NCBI GenBank assembly: GCA_029465975.1
Contig: CM055737.1
Coordinates: forward strand, 19,245,502-19,309,501
DNA from: Dallia pectoralis
Lineage: Eukaryota; Chordata; Actinopteri; Esociformes; Umbridae
Length of the DNA: 64,000 bases
Direction of reading: 5' to 3'
Of the stretch, positions 46,414 through 58,881 are shown piece after piece. The translations under genes were made by a program, and so were the position numbers. The notes under the pieces are model-generated. The model made no database searches. It was not told the DNA's origin and saw only the letters and a list, made by a program, of their open reading frames with translations. The first letter of the stretch is position 1. Every line of letters starts with the position of its first letter.

Positions 46414-49046
46414 TTTTGTTATTTTCATGGCGGGAAGAAACAAACAATCAAAAAGTTAATTATGCAGTGAAGAAATCAATAAGAGCTGTAATTTCAACTT
46501 TTCTAATAGCTTACGGCCACACCACCCTGAAAACGCCCGATCTCGTCTGATCTCGGAAGCCAAGCAGGGTCGGGCTTGGTTAGTACTTGGATGGGAGACC
46601 GCCTAGGAATATCTAGTGTTGTAAGCATTTTGTTATTTTCTTGGCGGGAAGAAACAATCAATCAAAAAGTTAATTATGCAGTGAAGAAATCAATAAGAGC
46701 TGTAATTTCAACTTGTCTATAGCTTACGGCCACACCACCCTGAAAACGCCCGATCTGGTCTGATCTCGGAAGCCAAGCAGGGTTGGGCTTGGTTAGTACT
46801 TGGATGGGAGACCGCCTGGGAATATCTAGTGTTGTAAGCATTTTGTTATTTTCTTGGCGGGAAGAAACAATCAATCAAAAAGTTAATTATGCAGTGAAGA
46901 AATCAATAAGAGCTGTAATTTCAACTTTTCTAATAGCTTACGGCCACACCACCCTGAAAACGCCTGATCTCGGAAGCCAAACATGGTCGGGCTTGGTTAG
47001 TACTTGGATGGGAGACCGCCTAGGAATATCTAGTGTTGTAAGCATTTTGTTATTTTCATGGCGGGAAGAAACAAACAATCAAAAAGTTAATTATGCAGTG
47101 AAGAAATCAATAAGAGCTGTAATTTCAACTTTTCTAATAGCTTACGGCCACACCACCCTGAAAACGCCCGATCTCGTCTGATCTCGGAAGCCAAACAGGG
47201 TCGGGCTTGGTTAGTACTTGGATGGGAGACCGCCTAGGAATATCTAGTGTTGTAAGCATTTTGTTATTTTCTTGGCGGGAAGAAACAATCAATCAAAAAG
47301 TTAATTATGCAGTGAAGAAATCAATAAGAGCTGTAATTTCAACTTTTCTAATAGCTTACGGCCACACCACCCTGAAAACGCCCGATCTCGTCTGATCTCG
47401 GAAGCCAAGCAGGGTTGGGCTTGGTTAGTACTTGGATGGGAGACCGCCTGGGAATATCTAGTGTTGTAAGCATTTTGTTATTTTCATGGCGGGAAGAAAC
47501 AATCAATCAAAAAGTTAATTATGCAGTGAAGAAATCAATAAGAGCTGTAATTTCAACTTTTCTAATAGCTTACGGCCACACCACCCTGAAAACGCCCGAT
47601 CTGGTCTGATCTCGGAAGCCAAACAGGGTTGGGCTTGGTTAGTACTTGGATGGGAGACCGCCTAGGAATATCTAGTGTTGTAAGCATTTTGTTATTTTCT
47701 TGGCGGGAAGAAACAATCAATCAAAAAGTTAATTATGCAGTGAAGAAATCAATAAGAGCTGTAATTTCAACTTTTCTAATAGCTTACGGCCACACCACCC
47801 TGAAAACGCCCGATCTCGTCTGATCTCGGAAGCCAAGCAGGGTTGGGCTTGGTTAGTACTTGGATGGGAGACCGCCTAGGAATATCTAGTGTTGTAAGCA
47901 TTTTGTTATTTTCATGGCGGGAAGAAACAAACAATCAAAAAGTTAATTATGCAGTGAAGAAATCAATAAGAGCTGTAATTTCAACTTTTCTAATAGCTTA
48001 CGGCCACACCACCCTGAAAACGCCCGATCTCGGAAAGCCAAACAGGGTCGGGCTTGGTTAGTACTTGGATGGGAGACCGCCTAGGAATATCTAGTGTTGT
48101 AAGCATTTTGTTATTTTCATGGCGGGAAGAAACAAACAATCAAAAAGTTAATTATGCAGTGAAGAAATCAATAAGAGCTGTAATTTCAACTTTTCTAATA
48201 GCTTACGGCCACACCACCCTGAAAACGCCCGATCTCGTCTGATCTCGGAAGCCAAGCAGGGTTGGGCTTGGTTAGTACTTGGATGGGAGACCGCCTAGGA
48301 ATATCTAGTGTTGTAAGCATTTTGTTATTTTCATGGCGGGAAGAAACAATCAATCAAAAAGTTAATTATGCAGTGAAGAAATCAATAAGAGCTGTAATTT
48401 CAACTTTTCTAATAGCTTACGGCCACACCACCCTGAAAACGCCCGATCTCGTCTGATCTCGGAAGCCAAGCAGGGTTGGGCTTGGTTAGTACTTGGATGG
48501 GAGACCGCCTGGGAATATCTAGTGTTGTAAGCATTTTGTTATTTTCATGGCGGGAAGAAACAATCAATCAAAAAGTTAATTATGCAGTGAAGAAATCAAT
48601 AAGAGCTGTAATTTCAACTTGTCTAATAGCTTACGGCCACACCACCCTGAAAACGCCCGATCTCATCTGATCTCGGAAGCCAAGCAGGGTTGGGCTTGGT
48701 TAGTACTTGGATGGGAGACCGCCTGGGAATATCTAGTGTTGTAAGCATTTTGTTATTTTCTTGGCGGGAAGAAACAATCAATCAAAAAGTTAATTATGCA
48801 GTGAAGAAATCAATAAGAGCTGTAATTTCAACTTTTCTAATAGCTTACGGCCACACCACCCTGAAAACGCCCGATCTCGGAAGCCAAACATGGTCGGGCT
48901 TGGTTAGTACTTGGATGGGAGACCGCCTAGGAATATCTAGTGTTGTAAGCATTTTGTTATTTTCATGGCGGGAAGAAACAATCAATCAAAAAGTTAATTA
49001 TGCAGTGAAGAAATCAATAAGAGCTGTAATTTCAACTTTTCTAATA

Positions 49047-51554
49047 GCTTACGGCCACACCACCCTGAAAACGCCCGATCTCGTCTGATCTCGGAAGCCA
49101 AGCAGGGACGGGCTTGGTTAGTACTTGGATGGGAGACCGCCTAGGAATATCTAGTGTTGTAAGCATTTTGTTATTTTCTTGGCGGGAAGAAACAATCAAT
49201 CAAAAAGTTAATTATGCAGTGAAGAAATCAATAACAGCTGTATTTTCAAATGTTCTAATACCCTACGGCCACACCACCCTGAAAACGCCTGATCTCGGAA
49301 ACCAAACAGGGTCGGGCTTGGTTAGTACTTGGATGGGAGACCACCTGGAAATATCTAGTGTTGTAAGCATTTTGTTATTTTCTTGGCGGGAAGAAACAAA
49401 CAATCAAAAAGTTAATAATGCAGTGAAGAAATCAATAAGAGCTGTAATTTCAACTTTTCTAATAGCTTACGGCCACACCACCCTGAAAACGCCCGATCTC
49501 CGAAGAAAAACAGGGTCGGGCTTGGTTAGTACTTGGATGGGAGACCGCCTGGAAATATCTAGTGTTGTAAGCATTTTTTTATTTTCTTGGCGGGAAGAAA
49601 CAAACAATCAAAATGTTAATTATGCAGTGAGGAAATCAATAAGAGCTGTAATTTCAACTTTTCTAATAGCTTACGGCCACACCACCCTGAAAACGCCCGA
49701 TCTCGTCTGATCTCGGAAGCCAAGCAGGGTTGGGCTTGGTTAGTACTTGGATGGGAGACCGCCTGGGAATATCTAGTGTTGTAAGCATTTTGTTATTTTC
49801 ATGGCGGGAAGAAACAATCAATCAAAAAGTGAATTATGCAGTGAAGAAATCAATAAGAGCTGTAATTTCAACTTGTCTACTAGCTTACGGCCACACCACC
49901 CTGAAAACGCCCGATCTCATCTGATCTCGGAAGCCAAGCAGGGTTGGGCTTGGTTAGTACTTGGATGGGAGACCGCCTGGGAATATCTAGTGTTGTAAGC
50001 ATTATGTTATTTTCTTGGCGGGAAGAAACAATCAATCAAAAAGTTAATTATGCAGTGAAGAAATCAATAAGAGCTGTAATTTCAACTTTTCTAATAGCTT
50101 ACGGCCACACCACCCTGAAAACGCCCGATCTCGGAAGCCAAACATGGTCGGGCTTGGTTAGTACTTGGATGGGAGACCGCCTAGGAATATATAGTGTTGT
50201 AAGCATTTTGTTATTTTCATGGCGGGAAGAAACAATCAATCAAAAAGTTAATTATGCAGTGAAGAAATCAATAAGAGCTGTAATTTCAACTTTTCTAATC
50301 GCTTACGGCCACACCACCCTGAAAACGCCCGATCTCGTCTGATCTCGGAAGCCAAGCAGGGTCGGGCTTGGTTAGTACTTGGATGGGAGACCGCCTAGGA
50401 ATATCTAGTGTTGTAAGCATTTTGTTATTTTCTTGGCGGGAAGAAACAATCAATCAAAAAGTTAATTATGCAGTGAAGAAATCAATAACAGCTGTATTTT
50501 CAAATGTTCTAATACCCTACGGCCACACCACCCTGAAAACGCCTGATCTCGGAAACCAAACAGGGTCGGGCTTGGTTAGTACTTGGATGGGAGACCACCT
50601 GGAAATATCTAGTGTTGTAAGCATTTTGTTATTTTCTTGGCGGGAAGAAACAAACAATCAAAAAGTTAATAATGCAGTGAAGAAATCAATAAGAGCTGTA
50701 ATTTCAACTTTTCTAATAGCTTACGGCCACACCACCCTGAAAACGCCCGATCTCCGAAACCAAACAGGGTCGGGCTTGGTTAGTACTTGGATGGGAGACC
50801 GCCTGGAAATATCTAGTGTTGTAAGCATTTTTTTATTTTCTTGGCGGGAAGAAACAAACAATCAAAATGTTAATTATGCAGTGAGGAAATCAATAAGAGC
50901 TGTAATTTCAACTTTTCTAATAGCTTACGGCCACACCACCCTGAAAACGCCCGATCTCGTCTGATCTCGGAAGCCAAGCAGGGTTGGGCTTGGTTAGTAC
51001 TTGGATGGGAGACCGCCTGGGAATATCTAGTGTTGTAAGCATTTTGTTATTTTCATGGCGGGAAGAAACAATCAATCAAAAAGTGAATTATGCAGTGAAG
51101 AAATCAATAAGAGCTGTAATTTCAACTTGTCTACTAGCTTACGGCCACACCACCCTGAAAACGCCCGATCTCATCTGATCTCGGAAGCCAAGCAGGGTTG
51201 GGCTTGGTTAGTACTTGGATGGGAGACCGCCTGGGAATATCTAGTGTTGTAAGCATTATGTTATTTTCTTGGCGGGAAGAAACAATCAATCAAAAAGTTA
51301 ATTATGCAGTGAAGAAATCAATAAGAGCTGTAATTTCAACTTTTCTAATAGCTTACGGCCACACCACCCTGAAAACGCCCGATCTCGGAAGCCAAACATG
51401 GTCGGGCTTGGTTAGTACTTGGATGGGAGACCGCCTAGGAATATATAGTGTTGTAAGCATTTTGTTATTTTCATGGCGGGAAGAAACAATCAATCAAAAA
51501 GTTAATTATGCAGTGAAGAAATCAATAAGAGCTGTAATTTCAACTTTTCTAATC
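49047..51554 (+). repeat. Higher-order repeat, 1254 bp (6 units) x 2
   Basis: Six genes at 49047, 49261, 49465, 49669, 49883 and 50097 recur at 50301, 50515, 50719, 50923, 51137 and 51351, all at offset 1254 = 3 x 214 + 3 x 204. Shared rare markers: GACCACCTGG, GTTAATAATGCAG, CATTTTTTTATT, GCAGTGAGGAAATC. The copies differ at a few sites (AGGGACGGG against AGGGTCGGG; CGAAGAAAAAC against CGAAACCAAAC), so they are distinct. A third, partly altered copy of the first units lies at 55753-56585. Confidence 0.93.
49261..49369 (+). pseudogene. Reference 'CCCTAC-type' D10 copy
   Basis: Linked changes mark this subtype: 5' end CCCTACGG, spacer before it ending TATTTTCAAATGTTCTAATA, loop C joint CGCCTGATCTCGGAAACC, and CCTGGAAATATC in place of CCTAGGAATATC. 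The new 5' end no longer pairs fully with GTAAGC, so helix I is weakened in addition to the loss of loop C. This subtype occurs on both strands (for example 6221, 7463, 14251, 16351; left ends 26712, 31308, 34020, 59110). Confidence 0.8.
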
Positions 51555-53218
51555 GCTTACGGCCACACCACCCTGAAAACGCCCGATCTCGTCTGATCTC
51601 GGAAGCCAAGCAGGGTTGGGCTTGGTTAGTACTTGGATGGCAGACCGCCTAGGAATATCTAGTGTTGTAAGCATTTTGTTATTTTCATGGCGGGAAGAAA
51701 CAAACAATCAAAAAGTTAATTATGCAGTGAAGAAATCAATAAGAGCTGTAATTTCAACTTTCTACATACCTTACCGCCACACCACCCTGAAAACGCCCGA
51801 TCTCGGAAGCCAAACAGGGTCGGGCTTGGTTAGTACTTGGATGGGAGACCGCCTGGAATATCTAGTGTTGTAAGCATTTTGTTATTTTCTTGGCGGGAAG
51901 AAACAATCAATCAAAAAGTTAATTATGCAGTGAAGAAATCAATAAGAGCTGTAATTTCAACTTTCTAATAGCTTACGGCCACACCACCCTGAAAACGCCC
52001 GATCTCGGATCTCGGAAGCCAAACAGGGTCGGGCTTGGTTAGTACTTGGATGGGAGACCGCCTAGGAATATCTAGTGTTGTAAGCATTTTGTTATTTTCA
52101 TGGCGGGAAGAAACAATCAATCAAAAAGTTAATTATGCAGTGAAGAAATCAATAAGAGCTGTAATTTCAACTTTCTAATAGCTTACGGCCACACCACCCT
52201 GAAAACGCCCGATCTCATCTGATCTCGGAAGCCAAGCAGGGTTGGGCTTGGTTAGTACTTGGATGGGAGACCGCCTAGGAATATCTAGTGTTGTAAGCAT
52301 TTTGTTATTTTCTTGGCGGGAAGAAACAAACAATCAAAAAGTTAATTATGCAGTGAAGAAATCAATAAGAGCTGTAATTTCAACTTTTCTAATAGCTTAC
52401 GGCCACACCACCCTGAAAACGCCCGATCTCGGAAGCCAAACATGGTCGGGCTTGGTTAGTACTTGGATGGGAGACCGCCTAGGAATATCTAGTGTTGTAA
52501 GCATTTTGTTATTTTCATGGCGGGAAGAAACAATCAATCAAAAAGTTAATTATGCAGTGAAGAAATCAATAAGAGCTGTAATTTCAACTTTTCTAATAGC
52601 TTACGGCCACACCACCCTGAAAACGCCCGATCTCGTCTGATCTCGGAAGCCAAGCAGGGTTGGGCTTGGTTAGTACTTGGATGGGAGACCGCCTAGGAAT
52701 ATCTAGTGTTGTAAGCATTTTGTTATTTTCTGGCGGGAAGAAACAATCAATCAAAAAGTTAATTATGCAGTGAAGAAATCAATAAGAGCTGTAATTTCAA
52801 CTTGTCTAATACCCTACGGCCACACCACCCTGAAAACGCCCGATCTCGGAAGCCAAACAGGGTCGGGCTTGGTTAGTACTTGGATGGGAGACCGCCTGGA
52901 ATATCTAGTGTTGTAAGCATTTTGTTATTTTCTTGGCGGGAAGAAACAAACAATCAAAAAGTTAATTATGCAGTGAAGAAATCAATAAGAGCTGTAATTT
53001 CAACTTTTCTAATAGCTTACGGCCACACCACCCTGAAAACGCCCGATCTCGGAAGCCAAACAGGGTCGGGCTTGGTTAGTACTTGGATGGGAGACCGCCT
53101 AGGAATATCTAGTGTTGTAAGCATTTTGTTATTTTCATGGCGGGAAGAAACAAACAATCAAAAAGTTAATTATGCAGTGAAGAAATCAATAAGAGCTGTA
53201 ATTTCAACTTTTCTAATA

Positions 53219-56200
53219 GCTTACGGCCACACCACCCTGAAAACGCCCGATCTCGTCTGATCTCGGAAGCCAAGCAGGGTCGGGCTTGGTTAGTACTTGG
53301 ATGGGAGACCGCCTAGGAATATCTAGTGTTGTAAGCATTTTGTTATTTTCATGGCGGGAAGAAACAATCAATCAAAAAGTTAATTATGCAGTGAAGAAAT
53401 CAATAAGAGCTGTAATTTCAACTTTCTAATAGCTTACGGCCACACCACCCTGAAAACGCCCGATCTCTGATCTCGGAAGCCAAACAGGGTTGGGCTTGGT
53501 TAGTACTTGGATGGGAGACCGCCTGGGAATATCTAGTGTTGTAAGCATTTTGTTATTTTCTTGGCGGGAAGAAACAATCAATCAAAAAGTTAATTATGCA
53601 GTGAAGAAATCAATAAGAGCTGTAATTTCAACTTTTCTAATAGCTTACGGCCACACCACCCTGAAAACGCCCGATCTCGGAAGCCAAACATGGTCGGGCT
53701 TGGTTAGTACTTGGATGGGAGACCGCCTAGGAATATCTAGTGTTGTAAGCATTTTGTTATTTTCATGGCGGGAAGAAACAAACAATCAAAAAGTTAATTA
53801 TGCAGTGAAGAAATCAATAAGAGCTGTAATTTCAACTTTTCTAATAGCTTACGGCCACACCACCCTGAAAACGCCCGATCTCGTCTGATCTCGGAAGCCA
53901 AGCAGGGTCGGGCTTGGTTAGTACTTGGATGGGAGACCGCCTAGGAATATCTAGTGTTGTAAGCATTTTGTTATTTTCATGGCGGGAAGAAACAATCAAT
54001 CAAAAAGTTAATTATGCAGTGAAGAAATCAATAAGAGCTGTAATTTCAACTTTTCTAATAGCTTACGGCCACACCACCCTGAAAACGCCCGATCTCGTCT
54101 GATCTCGGAAGCCAAGCAGGGTTGGGCTTGGTTAGTACTTGGATGGGAGACCGCCTGGGAATATCTAGTGTTGTAAGCATTTTGTTATTTTCATGGCGGG
54201 AAGAAACAAACAATCAAAAAGTTAATTATGCAGTGAAGAAATCAATAAGAGCTGTAATTTCAACTTTTCTAATAGCTTACGGCCACACCACCCTGAAAAC
54301 GCCCGATCTCGTCTGATCTCGGAAGCCAAACAGGGTTGGGCTTGGTTAGTACTTGGATGGGAGACCGCCTAGGAATATCTAGTGTTGTAAGCATTTTGTT
54401 ATTTTCATGGCGGGAAGAAACAATCAATCAAAAAGTTAATTATGCAGTGAAGAAATCAATAAGAGCTGTAATTTCAACTTTTCTAATAGCTTACGGCCAC
54501 ACCACCCTGAAAACGCCCGATCTCGTCTGATCTCGGAAGCCAAGCAGGGTCGGGCTTGGTTAGTACTTGGATGGGAGACCGCCTAGGAATATCTAGTGTT
54601 GTAAGCATTTTGTTATTTTCATGGCGGGAAGAAACAAACAATCAAAAAGTTAATTATGCAGTGAAGAAATCAATAAGAGCTGTAATTTCAACTTTTCTAA
54701 TAGCTTACGGCCACACCACCCTGAAAACGCCCGATCTCGGAAGCCAAACATGGTCGGGCTTGGTTAGTACTTGGATGGGAGACCGCCTAGGAATATCTAG
54801 TGTTGTAAGCATTTTGTTATTTTCATGGCGGGAAGAAACAAACAATCAAAAAGTTAATTATGCAGTGAAGAAATCAATAAGAGCTGTAATTTCAACTTTT
54901 CTAATAGCTTACGGCCACACCACCCTGAAAACGCCCGATCTCGTCTGATCTCGGAAGCCAAGCAGGGTCGGGCTTGGTTAGTACTTGGATGGGAGACCGC
55001 CTAGGAATATCTAGTGTTGTAAGCATTTTGTTATTTTCATGGCGGGAAGAAACAATCAATCAAAAAGTTAATTATGCAGTGAAGAAATCAATAAGAGCTG
55101 TAATTTCAACTTTTCTAATAGCTTACGGCCACACCACCCTGAAAACGCCCGATCTCGTCTGATCTCGGAAGCCAAGCAGGGTTGGGCTTGGTTAGTACTT
55201 GGATGGGAGACCGCCTGGGAATATCTAGTGTTGTAAGCATTTTGTTATTTTCATGGCGGGAAGAAACAATCAATCAAAAAGTTAATTATGCAGTGAAGAA
55301 ATCAATAAGAGCTGTAATTTCAACTTTTCTAATAGCTTACGGCCACACCACCCTGAAAACGCCCGATCTCATCTGATCTCGGAAGCCAAGCAGGGTTGGG
55401 CTTGGTTAGTACTTGGATGGGAGACCGCCTGGGAATATCTAGTGTTGTAAGCATTTTGTTATTTTCTTGGCGGGAAGAAACAATCAATCAAAAAGTTAAT
55501 TATGCAGTGAAGAAATCAATAAGAGCTGTAATTTCAACTTTTCTAATAGCTTACGGCCACACCACCCTGAAAACGCCCGATCTCGGAAGCCAAACATGGT
55601 CGGGCTTGGTTAGTACTTGGATGGGAGACCGCCTAGGAATATCTAGTGTTGTAAGCATTTTGTTATTTTCATGGCGGGAAGAAACAATCAATCAAAAAGT
55701 TAATTATGCAGTGAAGAAATCAATAAGAGCTGTAATTTCAACTTTTCTAATAGCTTACGGCCACACCACCCTGAAAACGCCCGATCTCGTCTGATCTCGG
55801 AAGCCAAGCAGGGTCGGGCTTGGTTAGTACTTGGATGGGAGACCGCCTAGGAATATCTAGTGTTGTAAGCATTTTGTTATTTTCTTGGCGGGAAGAAACA
55901 ATCAATCAAAAAGTTAATTATGCAGTGAAGAAATCAATAAGAGCTGTATTTTCAAATGTTCTAATACCCTACGGCCACACCACCCTGAAAACGCCTGATC
56001 TCGGAAACCAAACAGGGTCGGGCTTGGTTAGTACTTGGATGGGAGACCACCTGGAAATATCTAGTGTTGTAAGCATTTTGTTATTTTCTTGGCGGGAAGA
56101 AACAAACAATCAAAAAGTTAATAATGCAGTGAAGAAATCAATAAGAGCTGTAATTTCAACTTTTCTAATAGCTTACGGCCACACCACCCTGAAAACGCCC

Positions 56201-58018
56201 GATCTCGAAACCAAACAGGGTCGGGCTTGGTTAGTACTTGGATGGGAGACCGCCTGGAAATATCTAGTGTTGTAAGCATTTTTTATTTTCTTGGCGGGAA
56301 GAAACAAACAATCAAAATGTTAATTATGCAGTGAAGAAATCAATAAGAGCTGTAATTTCAACTTTTCTAATAGCTTACGGCCACACCACCCTGAAAACGC
56401 CCGATCTCGTCTGATCTCGGAAGCCAAGCAGGGTTGGGCTTGGTTAGTACTTGGATGGGAGACCGCCTGGAATATCTAGTGTTGTAAGCATTTTGTTATT
56501 TTCATGGCGGGAAGAAACAATCAATCAAAAAGTTAATTATGCAGTGAAGAAATCAATAAGAGCTGTAATTTCAACTTTTCTAATAGCTTACGGCCACACC
56601 ACCCTGAAAACGCCCGATCTCTGATCTCGGAAGCCAAGCAGGGTTGGGCTTGGTTAGTACTTGGATGGGAGACCGCCTAGGAATATCTAGTGTTGTAAGC
56701 ATTTTGTTATTTTCTTGGCGGGAAGAAACAATCAATCAAAAAGTTAATTATGCAGTGAAGAAATCAATAAGAGCTGTAATTTCAACTTTTCTAATAGCTT
56801 ACGGCCACACCACCCTGAAAACGCCCGATCTCGGAAGCCAAACAGGGTTGGGCTTGGTTAGTACTTGGATGGGAGACCGCCTAGGAATATCTAGTGTTGT
56901 AAGCATTTTGTTATTTTCATGGCGGGAAGAAACAATCAATCAAAAAGTTAATTATGCAGTGAAGAAATCAATAAGAGCTGTAATTTCAACTTTTCTAATA
57001 GCTTACGGCCACACCACCCTGAAAACGCCCGATCTCGTCTGATCTCGGAAGCCAAGCAGGGTTGGGCTTGGTTAGTACTTGGATGGGAGACCGCCTAGGA
57101 ATATCTAGTGTTGTAAGCATTTTGTTATTTTCATGGCGGGAAGAAACAATCAATCAAAAAGTTAATTATGCAGTGAAGAAATCAATAAGAGCTGTAATTT
57201 CAACTTTTCTAATAGCTTACGGCCACACCACCCTGAAAACGCCCGATCTCGGAAGCCAAACATGGTCGGGCTTGGTTAGTACTTGGATGGGAGACCGCCT
57301 AGGAATATCTAGTGTTGTAAGCATTTTGTTATTTTCTTGGCGGGAAGAAACAAACAATCAAAAAGTTAATTATGCAGTGAAGAAATCAATAAGAGCTGTA
57401 ATTTCAACTTTTCTAATAGCTTACGGCCACACCACCCTGAAAACGCCCGATCTCGGAAGCCAAACAGGTCGGGCTTGGTTAGTACTTGGATGGGAGACCG
57501 CCTAGGAATATCTAGTGTTGTAAGCATTTTGTTATTTTCTTGGCGGGAAGAAACAATCAATCAAAAAGTTAATTATGCAGTGAAGAAATCAATAAGAGCT
57601 GTAATTTCAACTTTTCTAATAGCTTACGGCCACACCACCCTGAAAACGCCCGATCTCGATCTCGGAAGCCAAACAGGGTCGGGCTTGGTTAGTACTTGGA
57701 TGGGAGACCGCCTAGGAATATCTAGTGTTGTAAGCATTTTGTTATTTTCATGGCGGGAAGAAACAAACAATCAAAAAGTTAATTATGCAGTGAAGAAATC
57801 AATAAGAGCTGTAATTTCAACTTTTCTAATAGCTTACGGCCACACCACCCTGAAAACGCCCGATCTCGGAAACCAAACAGGGTCGGGCTTGGTTAGTACT
57901 TGGATGGGAGACCGCCTGGAAATATCTAGTGTTGTAAGCATTTTGTTATTTTCTTGGCGGGAAGAAACAAACAATCAAAAAGTTAATTATGCAGTGAAGA
58001 AATCAATAAGAGCTGTAA
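53219..58018 (+). rRNA. 5S rRNA genes, array 3 block D (23 copies)
   Basis: Full length: 53219, 53847, 54061, 54275, 54489, 54907, 55121, 55335, 55753, 56373, 57001. D10: 53643, 54703, 55549, 55967, 56171, 56797, 57215, 57419, 57832. Others lack three or four bases in loop C: 53432 and 56586 (GATCTCTGATCTCGG), 57622 (GATCTCGATCTCGG). The final spacer is cut by the gap. Confidence 0.94.
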
Positions 58019-58518
58019 NNNNNNNNNNNNNNNNNNNNNNNNNNNNNNNNNNNNNNNNNNNNNNNNNNNNNNNNNNNNNNNNNNNNNNNNNNNNNNNNNN
58101 NNNNNNNNNNNNNNNNNNNNNNNNNNNNNNNNNNNNNNNNNNNNNNNNNNNNNNNNNNNNNNNNNNNNNNNNNNNNNNNNNNNNNNNNNNNNNNNNNNNN
58201 NNNNNNNNNNNNNNNNNNNNNNNNNNNNNNNNNNNNNNNNNNNNNNNNNNNNNNNNNNNNNNNNNNNNNNNNNNNNNNNNNNNNNNNNNNNNNNNNNNNN
58301 NNNNNNNNNNNNNNNNNNNNNNNNNNNNNNNNNNNNNNNNNNNNNNNNNNNNNNNNNNNNNNNNNNNNNNNNNNNNNNNNNNNNNNNNNNNNNNNNNNNN
58401 NNNNNNNNNNNNNNNNNNNNNNNNNNNNNNNNNNNNNNNNNNNNNNNNNNNNNNNNNNNNNNNNNNNNNNNNNNNNNNNNNNNNNNNNNNNNNNNNNNNN
58501 NNNNNNNNNNNNNNNNNN
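58019..58518. other. Assembly gap, 500 N
   Basis: Exactly 500 N; the 5S orientation changes from plus to minus across it. Confidence 0.99.
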
Positions 58519-58572
58519 GGCTTCCCGAGATCAGACGAGATCGGGCATTTCAGGAGTGTGGTGTGGCCGTGC
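58519..58572 (-). rRNA. 5S gene cut by gap (5' part)
   Basis: Holds the 5' region only, with an irregular CATTTCAGGAGTGTGG stretch and a shortened 5' end (CCGTGCGATAAG). Confidence 0.75.
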
Positions 58573-58658
58573 GATAAGACAAGTTGAGTACAGCTCTTAT
58601 TGATTTCTTCACTCTGTCTTTTTGATAGATTGTTTCTTCCCGCCAAGAAATAACAAAA

Positions 58659-58784
58659 TGCTTACAACACTAGATATTCCTAGGCGGTCTCCCATCAGAA
58701 GTACTAACCAAGCCCAACCCTGCTTGGCTTTCGAGATCAGAGTGAGATCTTCGGGCGTTTTCAGGGTGAATTGTGGCCGTAAGC
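58659..58784 (-). rRNA. 5S copy with several small insertions, 126 nt
   Basis: Insertions relative to consensus include AG in CCCATCAGAAGTACT, TG in CAGAGTGAGATC, TT in GATCTTCGGG and AA in GGGTGAATTGTGG. All lie close to a contig end, so sequencing or polishing error is at least as likely as real decay. Confidence 0.7.
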
Positions 58785-58881
58785 TTCAATGAAAAGTTGA
58801 AGTTACAGCTCTTATTGATTTCTTCACTGTTGTAATTAACTTTTTGATTGTTTGTTTCTTCCCGCCAAGAAAATAACAAAA

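Larger units (their letters stand above)
44618..49046 (+). rRNA. 5S rRNA genes, array 3 block B (21 copies)
   Basis: Full length: 44618, 44832, 45044, 45462, 45675, 45888, 46509, 46722, 47140, 47354, 47568, 47782, 48201, 48415, 48629. D10: 45258, 46102, 46305, 46936, 47996, 48843. Most are consensus or within two or three changes of it. Best candidates for functional genes. Confidence 0.95.
49047..53218 (+). rRNA. 5S rRNA genes, array 3 block C (20 copies)
   Basis: Full length: 49047, 49669, 49883, 50301, 50923, 51137, 51555, 52181, 52599. D10: 49261, 49465, 50097, 50515, 50719, 51351, 51769, 52395, 52812, 53015. Other: 51971 (GATCTCGGATCTCGG). Copy 51769 begins CCTTACCGCC. Two D10 copies (49465, 50719) read GATCTCCGAAG or GATCTCCGAAA. 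Confidence 0.93.
40280..58018 (+). repeat. 5S rDNA array 3, plus strand, 85 copies
   Basis: Same unit as array 1: 45 full length, 33 D10, 6 other variants and 1 cut by the left gap. The right part (from about 44.6 kb) is the most uniform region of the window, with near-consensus full-length genes. Start positions are in the block entries. Confidence 0.97.

Noticed and set aside
20959..58519. Giant inverted 5S arrays as a biological palindrome
   Set aside because: Every inversion point lies inside a 500-N gap, so the sequence does not show any inversion. Kept only as a point to check.
4644..58646. Open frames extending through N runs
   Set aside because: Artefacts of translating N as unknown residues.
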